Origin: Asticcacaulis sp. AC402
GTDB taxonomy: Bacteria; Pseudomonadota; Alphaproteobacteria; Caulobacterales; Caulobacteraceae
Direction: 5' to 3'
DNA: 64,000 bases
Assembly (NCBI RefSeq): GCF_000495835.1
Contig: NZ_AWGC01000023.1
Coordinates: forward strand, 46,881 to 110,880
In this document: piece after piece, positions 36,439 to 44,836 of the stretch
Layout: each line of letters opens with the position of its first letter
How positions within the stretch are numbered: the stretch's first letter is position 1
Translations under genes and position numbers: made by a program
Notes under the pieces: generated by a model
Databases searched by the model: none
What the model saw: the letters and a program-made list of their open reading frames with translations, nothing else
What the model was told of the DNA's origin: nothing

Positions 36439-36996
36439 TCAAGCCTGACACAGACCCAATCTGGCCGCCGCGCCGTCTTTGTCCTTATGCATCGTCACCT
36501 GCAACGGCACATAGTCACCCGTCGCCGAACTGGACATCAACATGGTAAAGACCTCATCGTTCATGCGGAAACAGTAGGTCTCCTGAACAAACGACCAGTT
36601 GCGGCGGTTCACGGCCGGGCCGTAGTCGGCAAAGGGTTCGGCCTTCAGACCGGCTTCGGCCAGGGTGTTCAAGACCTGGTCGCGCAGTTGCGCCCCCTTG
36701 CCTCTGGGGCTGCGAACATAGCAGCCGCCACGATCATTCTCCTCGACCGTCACCCCACCCCGGCCGGTGATCTTTTGCGCTGGCTTGCCGTTGCGTTTGA
36801 CCGTGCGGGCATGGCGTTTGACATAATCCGCCACCTGGCCGCCGCCTCGCAGCCAGGTCAGGCAGCCCTGGTCAACGGCATAGGCTACCGCGTCACGGCT
36901 GGGCGAAAACCGATGGGTCGCCAGTGCATAACCCGCTGTCAACGTGCCGGCGAAGGTGATGGCGACGAACAGCGCAATACGAAACCGATACGACAT
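36439..36996 (-). CDS. Exported or membrane-anchored hypothetical protein
   Basis: 185 residues with an N-terminal helix (FRIALFVAITFAGTLTAGYAL). The body has AYAVDQGCLTWLRGGGQVADYVKRHAR and a basic stretch, RGGCYVRSPRGKG-like. ATG 36996 follows GAAGGGG at 7 nt. It is tail-to-tail with the preceding gene. No family recognised. Confidence 0.65.
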   Translation of the reverse strand: MSYRFRIALFVAITFAGTLTAGYALATHRFSPSRDAVAYAVDQGCLTWLRGGGQVADYVKRHARTVKRNGKPAQKITGRGGVTVEENDRGGCYVRSPRGKGAQLRDQVLNTLAEAGLKAEPFADYGPAVNRRNWSFVQETYCFRMNDEVFTMLMSSSATGDYVPLQVTMHKDKDGAAARLGLCQA

Positions 36997-37072
36997 GTGA
37001 AAGCCCCTTCGCATGATCACAAGCCAAACCTACCACAACCGTGAACAACGTTCAAGGAAAATTGAACGAAGT

Positions 37073-38095
37073 TCAAGCCTGCATAACGACCTTGCCGCAA
37101 TGGCTTTCCTCCATCCAGGTATGCGCCTTGCCCGCATCCTCGAACGCGAACACCTCAGCCAGGACCGGCTTGATCGCACCGGCCTCGATCAGCGGCCACA
37201 TCTTTTCATGCACCTTGGCAGTCAGGCGCGCCTTTTCGTCGGCCGAGCGTGGCCGCAGCATCGAGCCGGTGATGACGGCCTGTTTCTGCATCACCCGGCG
37301 CAGGTCCAGCTCTACCACCGGCGACCGGCCCATCCCGACCTGGACCATCCGCCCCTTCATGTTCAGGCACAACAGGTTCCTGGGCACGTAGTCACCGGCA
37401 ACAATATCAAGCACGACATCGGCGCCCCCTGCCGTCTTGACCGCAGCCACAAAGTCCTCATCCGCCGCCGTATCGATGACCAGATCGGCGCCCAGTGAGC
37501 TCGCAAAGGCACACTTGTCCGCCCCGCGCGCTGTCGCGATAACCTGAGCGCCCCAGGCCTTGCCCAGTTGGATGGTCATGGCGCCAATGCCGGAATTGCC
37601 GCCATGGACGAGGACGGTTTCGCCGGCCTGCAATCCCCCGTGTTCGATCAGGTTAGCGTAGACGGTGAGCGCCGCCTCCGGCAGGGACGCGGCTTGCGCC
37701 ATGGACCAGCCGGCCGGGATGGGAAGCAGGTGGCGCAGATCGACGGAGACATATTCGGCATAGCCACCGCCATTGACCAGGGCGCAGACGGCATCGCCCA
37801 CCCGCCAGCCTAGACCATCCGAAAGTTTTAGTCGCCCTACCCCTTCGCTGCTTGAGGGCGGCGGCAGAGCAGGATTAATGGCCTCGATCCAGCCCGAAAC
37901 CTCCAGCCCCAGGCCGGGGGCGGCGCCCGTCGGCGGCGGATAGAGGCCCCGCCGCTGCAGGATGTCGGGCCGGTTCACCCCGGCATGACTGATCCGTATC
38001 AGGACAGATCCCGGTCCCGTTTCGGGGCGGGGCGCCTCATCAACAAAGAGATCGGACGGGTTGGCGCCGTCTCCGCGCACGGAAATGACTCTCAT
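37073..38095 (-). CDS. NAD(P)H-quinone oxidoreductase (zeta-crystallin/PIG3 type)
   Basis: 340 residues, zinc-free medium-chain dehydrogenase. An N-terminal GroES-like domain (ISHAGVNRPDILQRRGLYPPP) is followed by a Rossmann fold with VLVHGGNSGIGAMTIQLGKAWGA and the tail IEAGAIKPVLAEVFAFEDAGKAHTWME. It transfers electrons from NAD(P)H to quinones in the cytoplasm. The start at ATG 38095 (MRVISVRGDGANPSDL) matches the family; longer upstream reading is out of homology. Confidence 0.9.
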   Translation of the reverse strand: MRVISVRGDGANPSDLFVDEAPRPETGPGSVLIRISHAGVNRPDILQRRGLYPPPTGAAPGLGLEVSGWIEAINPALPPPSSSEGVGRLKLSDGLGWRVGDAVCALVNGGGYAEYVSVDLRHLLPIPAGWSMAQAASLPEAALTVYANLIEHGGLQAGETVLVHGGNSGIGAMTIQLGKAWGAQVIATARGADKCAFASSLGADLVIDTAADEDFVAAVKTAGGADVVLDIVAGDYVPRNLLCLNMKGRMVQVGMGRSPVVELDLRRVMQKQAVITGSMLRPRSADEKARLTAKVHEKMWPLIEAGAIKPVLAEVFAFEDAGKAHTWMEESHCGKVVMQA

Positions 38096-38223
38096 GACGT
38101 GATCCTCAAAGTGCCTTGGGGTGATTCTTTTTTCTTGATGTCTTCGCCCAAGAGGCGTTTCATCCTGACGTGAGCATTGGCCGGAAACGGCGCCTTGTCC
38201 AGATGTTTGGCCGGGAGGTTGCG

Positions 38224-38445
38224 ATGATTGAAGATGAACTGCCACTGTCGCTGCGGCCTGCCCCGGCTGGGAACGCGGCCTTGCAGAGTTTGGTGCGCGA
38301 AGATCTGACCCCCTACAGCGTCGACGACCTGGCCGCCCGCATCGTCGCGCTGGAAGGTGAGGTCAAACGCGTGCGCGATACGCTGGAAAGTAAAAAAAAC
38401 CGGTTGTCAGAGGCCCAGGCTTTATTCTCCTTTAAGGGTAGTTAA
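38224..38445 (+). CDS. DUF1192 family protein
   Basis: 73 residues: MIEDELPLSLRPAPAGNAALQ, then YSVDDLAARIVALEGEVKRVRDTLESKK, a short coiled coil. This is the DUF1192 pattern (DELP near the start). GGGAGG sits 7 nt before ATG 38224. Small alphaproteobacterial protein of unknown function, just upstream of rcdA and in the same direction. Confidence 0.85.
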   Translation: MIEDELPLSLRPAPAGNAALQSLVREDLTPYSVDDLAARIVALEGEVKRVRDTLESKKNRLSEAQALFSFKGS

Positions 38446-38446
38446 C
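38431..38446 (+). promoter_or_regulatory. Degenerate CtrA-like box before rcdA
   Basis: TTTAAGGGTAGTTAAC fits TTAA-N7-TTAAC with one mismatch. It overlaps the DUF1192 stop, about 140 nt upstream of rcdA, which is cell-cycle controlled in Caulobacter. Confidence 0.35.
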
Positions 38447-38585
38447 GTCTAATAACCTTAAAGGGTCCTACTGCGATGGCACAGGCGTTGCAGACCGACC
38501 TTTCGAAGGTTTTGCAATGGCACGCACCGGAAAACGGTTCCCGCGGGTCAGAACGGACCCAAAAAGTTTAGCATAAGGCTTGTAG

Positions 38586-39101
38586 ATGTCCGAGAGCACC
38601 GCCCCAACCCTGAACCTGCGCCTGCACGTCGTGCGGGATTTCGCGTCCTCGGATCTGTTCGATCGCACGTTCAAGGAAGGCATGGCCCTGGTCGAAGAGA
38701 CCGCTTCCTATCTCGACGGTGACGGCCGCCGCGACTCGCGCCTGCTGTCGCGTGAAGACGCCCTGGTCTATGCCGGTGAAAGCATGCGGCTGACCACACG
38801 CCTGATGCAGATCGCCTCGTGGCTGCTGGTCCAGCGTGCCGTCCGCGAAGGCGACATGGACGCCTCCGACGCTTGCGACGACAAGTACCGCATCGCCCCC
38901 CTGGCCGCCGACGCCTTCGCCTCGCCGCAGGTCCTGCCGTCGGGCCTGCTGCACCTGCTCGACCGCTCGAACCGGCTGTACGACCGGATCTCGCACATGG
39001 ACAAGCGCATGTTCGTCGATGCCGAGGCCGAAGAAGTCGCCGTTAATGCCGTGATCAGCCAGTTCCAGCGCCTGCAGTCCGCGTTCGGCGCCGAAGCTTA
39101 A
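38586..39101 (+). CDS. rcdA: Regulator of CtrA degradation RcdA (DUF1465)
   Basis: 171 residues. The DUF1465 helical bundle shows FASSDLFDRTFKEGMALVEE, TASYLDGDGRRDSRLL, YAGESMRLTTRLMQIASWLLVQRAV and SNRLYDRISHMDKRMF. In Caulobacter this protein is RcdA, an adaptor that with CpdR and PopA brings CtrA to the ClpXP protease at the stalked pole. Length is normal (about 170). A strong terminator follows. Its presence with trcR and cckA in one window is notable. Confidence 0.93.
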   Translation: MSESTAPTLNLRLHVVRDFASSDLFDRTFKEGMALVEETASYLDGDGRRDSRLLSREDALVYAGESMRLTTRLMQIASWLLVQRAVREGDMDASDACDDKYRIAPLAADAFASPQVLPSGLLHLLDRSNRLYDRISHMDKRMFVDAEAEEVAVNAVISQFQRLQSAFGAEA

Positions 39102-39121
39102 GTTTTTTCAAACCTGTGTTG

Positions 39122-39160
39122 AAAGTGCCCGCGGAGAGACTTCGCGGGCACTTTTGTTTT
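39122..39160 (+). terminator. Rho-independent terminator of rcdA
   Basis: AAAGTGCCCGCG-GAGAGACTT-CGCGGGCACTTT followed by TGTTTT: a perfect 12-bp stem with a T-rich tail. Confidence 0.92.
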
Positions 39161-39219
39161 CTGGCACCACTTCCGGCGCCATATCTTGGCAGACCGACTG
39201 ACCACAACAGGTCTCGCCC

Positions 39220-39309
39220 CTTCGCGATGCGCCAGTGAACTTCGGCCTGGCTCGCCGGTTCGTCATGGAACGAACCCCCGCTACCTCTGGGTCAGGCCCA
39301 TGCGCGAAG
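39220..39309. ncRNA. Candidate structured RNA (nested stems), unassigned
   Basis: Three nested helices form a rod. CTTCGCGATG (39220-39229) pairs with CATGCGCGAAG (39299-39309, one bulge). GGCCTG (39244-39249) pairs with CAGGCC (39293-39298). GGTTCGT (39257-39263) pairs with ACGAACC (39270-39276). It lies in a gene-free 350-nt gap between a strong terminator and an HTH gene. The overall shape recalls 6S RNA but no family signature was recognised. Strand unknown. Confidence 0.35.
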
Positions 39310-39406
39310 AAGCATAAAGGAGGTCGTTTCAGCCTATTCCCCATTCGAAGGTAGACGACGAGCCCCTAATCCCCTCTGGCATAAGGTTTGAACCCTGTAA
39401 CGCGAG

Positions 39407-39423
39407 CCGTCCCGCTTTGGGAC
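39407..39423 (+). promoter_or_regulatory. Leader hairpin of the XRE regulator gene
   Basis: CGTCCC-GCTTT-GGGACG forms a 6-bp stem ending 34 nt before the ATG at 39458. Confidence 0.3.
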
Positions 39424-39457
39424 GCCCACAACACGAACCGTTCAGGGGTTTTCATCC

Positions 39458-39841
39458 ATGGCCACCGATATCGATTTACACCTTGGCAAGCGTCTGCGCC
39501 GCCGCCGCCGTCTGCTTGGTCTTACACAGCAACAACTGGCTCTGGCCGTCGGCATCCGCTTCCAGCAGATCCAGAAGTATGAATGCGGCGCCAACCGGAT
39601 TTCGGCCGCCCGTCTGTTCCAGTTGGCCAAGGCCCTGGAAACACCGATCAACTATTTCTACGATGGTTTGAGCGACGAGAAGACCGAAGTCGCCGCGGTC
39701 AACAACGAGGGCATCGAAGTGTTCTCGCGCAAGGAGACCCTGGACCTGATCCAGGCCTATTACCGCCTGTCCGAGCGTCCGCGCCGTCGTCTCCTCGACC
39801 TGGCCAAGTCGCTGAATGGCGAAAACGAACAGGCTGCATAA
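39458..39841 (+). CDS. XRE-family helix-turn-helix regulator (PraR/SinR-like)
   Basis: 127 residues. The N-terminal HTH_3 (about 8-65) is RLRRRRRLLGLTQQQLALAVGIRFQQIQKYECGANRISAARLFQLA. The C-terminal helix region reads LIQAYYRLSERPRRRLLDLAKSL. This layout is common in alphaproteobacterial regulators such as PraR and the SinR-like proteins of Rhizobia and Caulobacter, which control surface and motility traits. Target genes unknown. Confidence 0.85.
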   Translation: MATDIDLHLGKRLRRRRRLLGLTQQQLALAVGIRFQQIQKYECGANRISAARLFQLAKALETPINYFYDGLSDEKTEVAAVNNEGIEVFSRKETLDLIQAYYRLSERPRRRLLDLAKSLNGENEQAA

Positions 39842-39992
39842 GTTCTAGTTTGCGCTCAGGCGCCGCGCGGGCTTTGCGCCCAAAGTAACGCTCTTGGCGC
39901 GCTTGCCTCCGGCTTCGCCGTCGGAGGTTTGTTCTGAAAATCCTCGTGTTCGTGACTGGACCCGCCTGCTGAACCACAGTAAGCGGGTCCCC

Positions 39993-40805
39993 ATGTCTGA
40001 CACACCTGATTTTGCCCGTCTCGAAGCCTTCGCGCTCGAACTCGCCGCCGCTGCCGGTGCCGTTGCCTTGCCGCTGTTTCGCACCCGACTCGACACTGAC
40101 AACAAGCTGGCTCATCTGTCTCGTTTCGATCCGGTGACCGAGGCCGACAAGGGTGCTGAGCGCGCCATTCGCGCCCTGATCAACCGCCATTTCCCCGATC
40201 ACGGCATTATCGGCGAGGAATATGGCGAGGAAAAACCCGACGCCGAGTATGTCTGGGTATTGGACCCGGTCGACGGCACCCGTGCCTTTATCTCAGGTTT
40301 GCCTCTGTGGACGACCCTGATCGGCATGCGTCATCGCGGCGAGCCAGTTCTTGGTGTGATTGCGCAACCGTATGTGCAGGAAGTGTTCCTGGGCTCCCCC
40401 CTGGGCTCGCGCCTGATCACGCCACGCGGGGAAGCAGCGTTGATGGTGCGAAGCTGTGTCGGTTTGCACGATGCCGTCATTGCGACGACCGATCCGAACC
40501 TGTTCCCGGGTATCGAGGGTGAGGCCTATAACAGTTTGCTGAAGGCCGTGAAGCTTGCCCGCTATGGCTGCGATGCCTATGCCTTCGCCATGGTTGCCCT
40601 GGGGATGCTGGACATCGCCCTGGAGACCGGTCTGAAGCCCTGGGATATCGAAGCCATCATTCCGGTCATCGAAAACGCCGGCGGCGTGGTCACTGACTGG
40701 CGCGGAGAGGCTGTGCCGGATACGGCGGGTCAGGTGATTGCCGGATGTTCGCGCGAACTGGTAGCGGCCGCGCTGGAGCACCTGAAGGGCGCTGCGAACG
40801 CTTAA
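39993..40805 (+). CDS. hisN: Histidinol-phosphatase, IMPase family
   Basis: 270 residues. The metal-binding signature is WVLDPVDGTRAF (Asp91, Asp94) with GEE at about 74-76, and the C-terminal signature is KPWDIEAIIPVIENAGG. The wording (DPVDGTRAFISGLPLWTTLIG) matches alphaproteobacterial HisN rather than SuhB, so it should dephosphorylate L-histidinol phosphate in histidine synthesis. ATG 39993 is chosen because homology starts there. A SuhB paralogue is at 47506. Confidence 0.88.
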   Translation: MSDTPDFARLEAFALELAAAAGAVALPLFRTRLDTDNKLAHLSRFDPVTEADKGAERAIRALINRHFPDHGIIGEEYGEEKPDAEYVWVLDPVDGTRAFISGLPLWTTLIGMRHRGEPVLGVIAQPYVQEVFLGSPLGSRLITPRGEAALMVRSCVGLHDAVIATTDPNLFPGIEGEAYNSLLKAVKLARYGCDAYAFAMVALGMLDIALETGLKPWDIEAIIPVIENAGGVVTDWRGEAVPDTAGQVIAGCSRELVAAALEHLKGAANA

Positions 40806-40859
40806 ACGAAGAGGGTTTGGGGGCAACGAACATGTCCTTGGGCCCACGCCCCAATTGTA

Positions 40860-41936
40860 TCAGGCGCTTTTCTGGTCCTCTTGCGAACCCCCGGCGGCAT
40901 CCTCGGGCAAAATGTCCTCGTCCAGAACCGGCGTCTCGCGCCGCACTTCACCGGCAATGCCGCGCGGGGCCACGAAGTCCAGCAACTCATCGAGGTGCCG
41001 CATCGCCTCGTTGCGATACTCATCCGACTCGATCAGCACCTCGTGCTCTGCGCCCGAAATCTCGACATAGTTGGCCTTGCCCAGCTTCTTGGCAAACTGC
41101 TTTGAGGGCTGCTTGTTGATCAGGTGATCGTCACCCGAGCACAGCAGCGTAATCGGTGTCTTGACCTTCTTGGCCACCTTGCCCTTATCCTTCAGCAAGG
41201 CCTCCCCGATTTTCAGGGCGAACGACAGCCAGCCCCAGGTCGGTGACCCGACCGCCAGGTGCGGGCAGGCAAACAACTGCTCGTGCCAGATCTCGTAGCG
41301 TGTCCTGTCGTGCGTCAAAGCATCATTGTCGAACGTATGCTCGAACGGGTCGTCAAAAATTTCCGGCACATAGTCGGTACCGCGGCCATGGTTTACCTGC
41401 CAGTTGGTCCGGAAATTGACCGACCAGAGGGAATGCTTGCCCGTCTTCATCCGCAGCATCGGATTGGTGAAAAACGCGCCCGCTATCCTTGATTCACCCT
41501 TGATCAGCGTCATCAGGTTCAGGGCCGCGCCCATCGAATGGCCGATCATGATCCACGGCTTTGGCGCCCTGTCCTCGAACCCATCGAGCAGACGCTGGAA
41601 ATCGTCCATGAACTCATCCGCCGCCCGGGCGTGGCACTTCAGCCGGTCGGGCAGCAACCGCGCCGACAAGCCCTGGCCTCTCCAGTCATGGGCCACGACA
41701 CACAGGTCACGCGCCAGAAGATCGCGGATAAGCTCGTAATACTTCTCGACCGGCTCCGACCGGCCCGGCGAAATAAAGACCGTACCGCGCGCCGGCCGCT
41801 TCGGTTCCCAATAGCCCAGGCGCAGACGCAAGCCGCCGGCACCACGATACCATTCACCCGATCCGCCTTCAGGCACGCGCGATTCCGGAATCGACATCAA
41901 CGGAGCATTGGCAGACAGAGCAGCAATTCGGCTCAT
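40860..41936 (-). CDS. Alpha/beta hydrolase (lysophospholipase/serine aminopeptidase S33 type)
   Basis: 358 residues. RGTVFISPGRSEPVEKYYELI and VVAHDWRGQGLS lead to the nucleophile elbow GHSMG (Ser134). The charge-relay acid lies in LLCSGDDHLINKQ, and His in ISGAEHEVLIE. This is the Hydrolase_4 lysophospholipase-like family. Its ATG shares one base with the stop of the upstream methyltransferase gene (TAATG), so both are cotranslated. It carries no export signal. Substrate not known. Confidence 0.87.
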   Translation of the reverse strand: MSRIAALSANAPLMSIPESRVPEGGSGEWYRGAGGLRLRLGYWEPKRPARGTVFISPGRSEPVEKYYELIRDLLARDLCVVAHDWRGQGLSARLLPDRLKCHARAADEFMDDFQRLLDGFEDRAPKPWIMIGHSMGAALNLMTLIKGESRIAGAFFTNPMLRMKTGKHSLWSVNFRTNWQVNHGRGTDYVPEIFDDPFEHTFDNDALTHDRTRYEIWHEQLFACPHLAVGSPTWGWLSFALKIGEALLKDKGKVAKKVKTPITLLCSGDDHLINKQPSKQFAKKLGKANYVEISGAEHEVLIESDEYRNEAMRHLDELLDFVAPRGIAGEVRRETPVLDEDILPEDAAGGSQEDQKSA

Positions 41937-42865
41937 TACGGCTTCCTGAATTTCAAAGTCATGCGGTCGCTCTCCCCTATGGACTCGTACAAGGCACCGT
42001 CAAACTCGGGGTTGGGCGGTTGGCCGCGTTCCGCCGTCTGACGATACGGCGGTAATGTCCATACCCCGAAAGGATGATCCTTGTCATCCTTCGGATTGGC
42101 GTTGATCTCGCTGGCCTGGACGAACTGGAATCCCGCCTCGGCCGCCAGCTGGCGAACGAACGGTTCCTGGACATAGCCCTTGGCGCCAGCCGGATCCTGG
42201 GCGGCGCCGATATCGGCCCGATGCTGCTCGACCCCCAGGACACCGCCTGGTTTCAGCACAGCAAAGGCGTCCTCGAACGCCTTTTCCACCGAACCCCGCA
42301 TCATCCAGTCCTGGATGACCAGCAGCATGAGCACGCAATCGACCGAGGCCACCGGCGCCAGAGGCCCGCTTTCCGGCCCGAATTCGGTGAAACCCAGGCC
42401 GCCGTAAAGCTTCTTGTTGCCGGTAAAGTGGTCCCGGTATTTCCCGTTCAGCGCTGCCATGGCCTGGTCGGCCGGCGATGTCGATTCGAACAATGCGGCA
42501 ACGTACTGGCCCTTGCCACGGCTGAGATAGGGCGCCAGGATCTCGGTCATATAGCCGTAGCCCGGCCACATATCGATCACTGTGTGCTTGGGGCGGATCT
42601 CGAAAAAGGTCAGCAGACCGATCGGATGGCGGTACTTGTCACGGCTTTTGTCGGCGCCACTGCGCCAATTGCCGCTCACTGCCCATTCCAGGGTGCCTTC
42701 CTGCTTGGCCAGCTTGGGGTCGATGACCTCCTCGCCCTCGGTACCGTCAGGGATGGTTTCGGACTCCGGCGGCTTGGTGCCACAGGCGCTCAAGGCCCCA
42801 AGCAGCGCTGCTCCGCCCAGGCCAAGCCCGGCGTTCATAACGAGTCTGCGATTGACAACAGCCAA
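41936..42865 (-). CDS. Exported lipoprotein with SAM-methyltransferase fold
   Basis: 309 residues. An N-terminal VVNRRLVMNAGLGLGGAALL segment (twin Arg) ends in a lipobox LSAC, so it is probably a Tat or Sec lipoprotein. The remainder has a class I methyltransferase-like core: TVIDMWPGYGYMTEILAPYL (motif I region), LMLLVIQDWMMRG, AFAVLKPGGVLGVEQHR. SAM is not known in the periplasm, so the fold may serve another role. TTG 42865 gives the full signal; ATG 42838 would remove the RR. It is coupled to the hydrolase gene. Confidence 0.75.
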   Translation of the reverse strand: MAVVNRRLVMNAGLGLGGAALLGALSACGTKPPESETIPDGTEGEEVIDPKLAKQEGTLEWAVSGNWRSGADKSRDKYRHPIGLLTFFEIRPKHTVIDMWPGYGYMTEILAPYLSRGKGQYVAALFESTSPADQAMAALNGKYRDHFTGNKKLYGGLGFTEFGPESGPLAPVASVDCVLMLLVIQDWMMRGSVEKAFEDAFAVLKPGGVLGVEQHRADIGAAQDPAGAKGYVQEPFVRQLAAEAGFQFVQASEINANPKDDKDHPFGVWTLPPYRQTAERGQPPNPEFDGALYESIGESDRMTLKFRKP

Positions 42866-43003
42866 CAGGGTAATCCGGGTCCTTTTTCGTTGCCGAGCAA
42901 ACTAGGTGCTTCGCCGCAAAAGGTCAAAGCGGATTAACATTTTTTCCAGGAGGCGTTTAGAGACCGATTTGAAAAGGGCTTTTGCAGATCGGACTCAAAC
43001 AGT

Positions 43004-43486
43004 TCACTCGCCTTCGATTTCCTTCATGCCGCTCTGGATGTAGTTTGGCTCGCCCATCATCTTGATCAGATTCAACTGGGTTTCCAGAAAGTCAATGTGA
43101 TGCTCTGTGTCTTCCAGAATGCGCTTGAGCAATTCACGGGTGACGTAGTCGCGGTTTTCTTCGCAATATTTCACGCCGTCGACCAGAACGCCGTGACCAC
43201 GAACCTCGACACCGAGATCGGCCTCCAGGCATTCGGTGATGGTCTCACCGATCTTCAGCTTGTGCAGGTCCTGCAGATTGGGCAGTCCGTCGAGGAACAG
43301 CACGCGCTTGATCAGCAAATCGGCGTGCTTCATCTCTTCGATCGATTCCTTGTAGACGATACGGCCGAGATGATAGAGGCCCCAGTTTTCGATAATCCGC
43401 GCATGCAGGAAGTACTGGTTGATCGCCGTCAGCTCATTGGTGAGCACCTTGTTGAGCAGCTTGATGATTTCGGGCTGGCCTTTCAT
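43004..43486 (-). CDS. bfr: Bacterioferritin
   Basis: 160 residues, MKGQPEIIKLLNKVLTNELTAINQYFLHARI. Ferroxidase ligands Glu18, Glu51, His54, Glu94-region, Glu127 and His130 are in place. Met52 (EEMKHAD) is the haem ligand. It forms a 24-mer that oxidises and stores iron. ATG 43486 gives standard length. bfd lies 200 nt upstream in the same direction, the usual pair, and Fur-like hexamers (43648-43672) precede it. Confidence 0.96.
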   Translation of the reverse strand: MKGQPEIIKLLNKVLTNELTAINQYFLHARIIENWGLYHLGRIVYKESIEEMKHADLLIKRVLFLDGLPNLQDLHKLKIGETITECLEADLGVEVRGHGVLVDGVKYCEENRDYVTRELLKRILEDTEHHIDFLETQLNLIKMMGEPNYIQSGMKEIEGE

Positions 43487-43647
43487 GGCGCATCTCCATT
43501 TCAAAGAAAGACACGTCACGTTTATCCAAAACGTGCGCCTGTGTCAGTCAGGCACTTTTTGGCGTTAGGCATGTCAGATGCAGCGCAACATAGCCACCTG
43601 ACCTCGCGGTGGGAAGAGATTATTACCAATCAATCCATAAACTTAGT

Positions 43648-43672
43648 GAGAATGACAATGAGATTGACTATC
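43648..43672 (-). promoter_or_regulatory. Fur-like hexamer array upstream of bfr
   Basis: GAGAAT GACAAT GAGATT GACTAT: four direct GAnAAT-type hexamers in a row, the array form of a Fur box, about 160-185 nt before bfr. Confidence 0.4.
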
Positions 43673-43688
43673 AGCGCGAGAATGCGAA

Positions 43689-43874
43689 TTATTCCGCGGC
43701 GAGGCTGAGCGAAACCTGGGCATCGTCAATCATTTCGCGCATATCGCAGACGCAACGGGCGCATTGTGGCCGACAGCCGGCATGATCGAAAACCTGCTTG
43801 GGCGTACACGCACCAGAGGCAATAGCGGCGCTGACGTCGCGCTCACGAATACCGTTGCAGTTACAAACGTACAC
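43689..43874 (-). CDS. bfd: Bacterioferritin-associated ferredoxin
   Basis: 61 residues from GTG 43874: (M)YVCNCNGIRERDV, then GCRPQCARCVCDM. The four [2Fe-2S] ligands are Cys4, Cys6, Cys38 and Cys41, exactly the Bfd spacing. It delivers electrons to Bfr to release stored iron. An in-frame TTG 8 codons earlier is unlikely. A Fur-like site (43936-43950) lies 62 nt upstream. Confidence 0.9.
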   Translation of the reverse strand: MYVCNCNGIRERDVSAAIASGACTPKQVFDHAGCRPQCARCVCDMREMIDDAQVSLSLAAE

Positions 43875-43935
43875 GCAAAAAACCCAGGCAGATGACAATG
43901 CGAATGCGTCTCAAATAACATACGTCCGATTCAAT

Positions 43936-43950
43936 TGCAAGTCATTCGCA
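43936..43950 (-). promoter_or_regulatory. Candidate Fur box of bfd
   Basis: TGCGAATGACTTGCA (minus strand) is an imperfect palindrome of the alphaproteobacterial Fur type (TGC-A/G-AA...TTGCA). Confidence 0.4.
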
Positions 43951-44006
43951 TGAAAAAGCCTCCCGGCGCGAACCGGGAGACTTTTACATCACAGGCGGGT
44001 TGGCTC

Positions 44007-44156
44007 ATACCAAGCGTCATAAAGAATGACTCTCGGTATTCGCATTTTTTCAGCTCAAACGCCGGACTTGGCGCCCCCCATGGCTCCTCGCAAAAGCTCG
44101 GGCGCGCAGTTGCGCTTGCCAACCCGCGGTGTGTCAAGAAATTCGCGGGTTGGTAT
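44007..44156 (+). repeat. MITE-like repeat family A, full copy
   Basis: ATACCAAG..CTCGGTAT left hairpin, conserved middle (GCATTTTTTCAGCTCAAAC, ATGGCTCCTCGCAAAAGCTC) and CCAACCCGCG..CGCGGGTTGG right hairpin. 150 bp. It ends exactly at the stop codon of the next gene. Confidence 0.8.
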
Positions 44157-44836
44157 CAGTTGCCGTTGTAATTGTAGCCGTAGTTCGGTGCGGCCTCTTC
44201 GCGCCACACGCCGTTCGAATCGCGCGAGCCGTAGGTCTGCACCTGGCCTTCGTGCCAGCGGCCGCGGGAGTCCTTCCAGCCCAGGGCGACCGGACGACCG
44301 GTCCGCCACACGCCCTTGTCGTCGCGCCAGCCGGCAGTGCCGGTATTGTAAGCCCTGTCGTAGGTATTGTTATAGTAGGGCTGGCCCTGCGTCTGATAGC
44401 CGCTATTGGTGTTGTATGCATAGCCTGGCGTCGTGCGGCGGTTCGTGTCGAAATAGACGACACTGTAGGCGCTGGTCCTGGGTCGGGTCTTGAAATAGAC
44501 GACGTCATAGCCGTCCGGGGCCGCCAGCGGCTCATAGGCGTTGCTTTGATAGGAATAGTATTCGCCGTTCAGGCACTTGGTGCTGTCACTGGCGATCTTG
44601 CGACCGAGTGCGCCGCCGGCCACGGCGCCGATGAGGGCGCCCAGGCCGCGTTCGTTCTTCGACACCTGGCTGCCCGCGACACCGCCGGCGACAGCGCCTA
44701 TAATGGTGCCGGTCGTCTTGTTGTTCTTGGCATAGCAGTAGCCGTCGTAGCTTTCCTGCGCCATCGCGGCGGCCGGTGCGGTGACCATCAGGACGGCCAT
44801 TGCGCCAGCCATCAGGTTTTGGGTCTTCGTGATCAT
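44156..44836 (-). CDS. Glycine-zipper 2TM envelope protein
   Basis: 226 residues. The signal peptide MITKTQNLMAGAMAVLMVTA ends near AMAQ. A glycine zipper (about 43-82; TIIGAVAGGVAGSQVSKNERG, then GALIGAVAGGALGRKI) is of the outer-membrane 2TM type. The C-terminal region of about 140 residues is rich in Tyr, Gly and Trp (WRDDKGVWRTG, WKDSRGRWHEGQ repeats, GYNYNGN). AAAGGAGAACACG precedes the ATG. Probably periplasmic or outer-membrane; function unknown. Confidence 0.85.
   Translation of the reverse strand: MITKTQNLMAGAMAVLMVTAPAAAMAQESYDGYCYAKNNKTTGTIIGAVAGGVAGSQVSKNERGLGALIGAVAGGALGRKIASDSTKCLNGEYYSYQSNAYEPLAAPDGYDVVYFKTRPRTSAYSVVYFDTNRRTTPGYAYNTNSGYQTQGQPYYNNTYDRAYNTGTAGWRDDKGVWRTGRPVALGWKDSRGRWHEGQVQTYGSRDSNGVWREEAAPNYGYNYNGN

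Noticed and set aside
39108..39344. Minus-strand frame in the gap after rcdA
   Set aside because: It runs through the terminator and lacks a ribosome-binding site; the gap looks non-coding.
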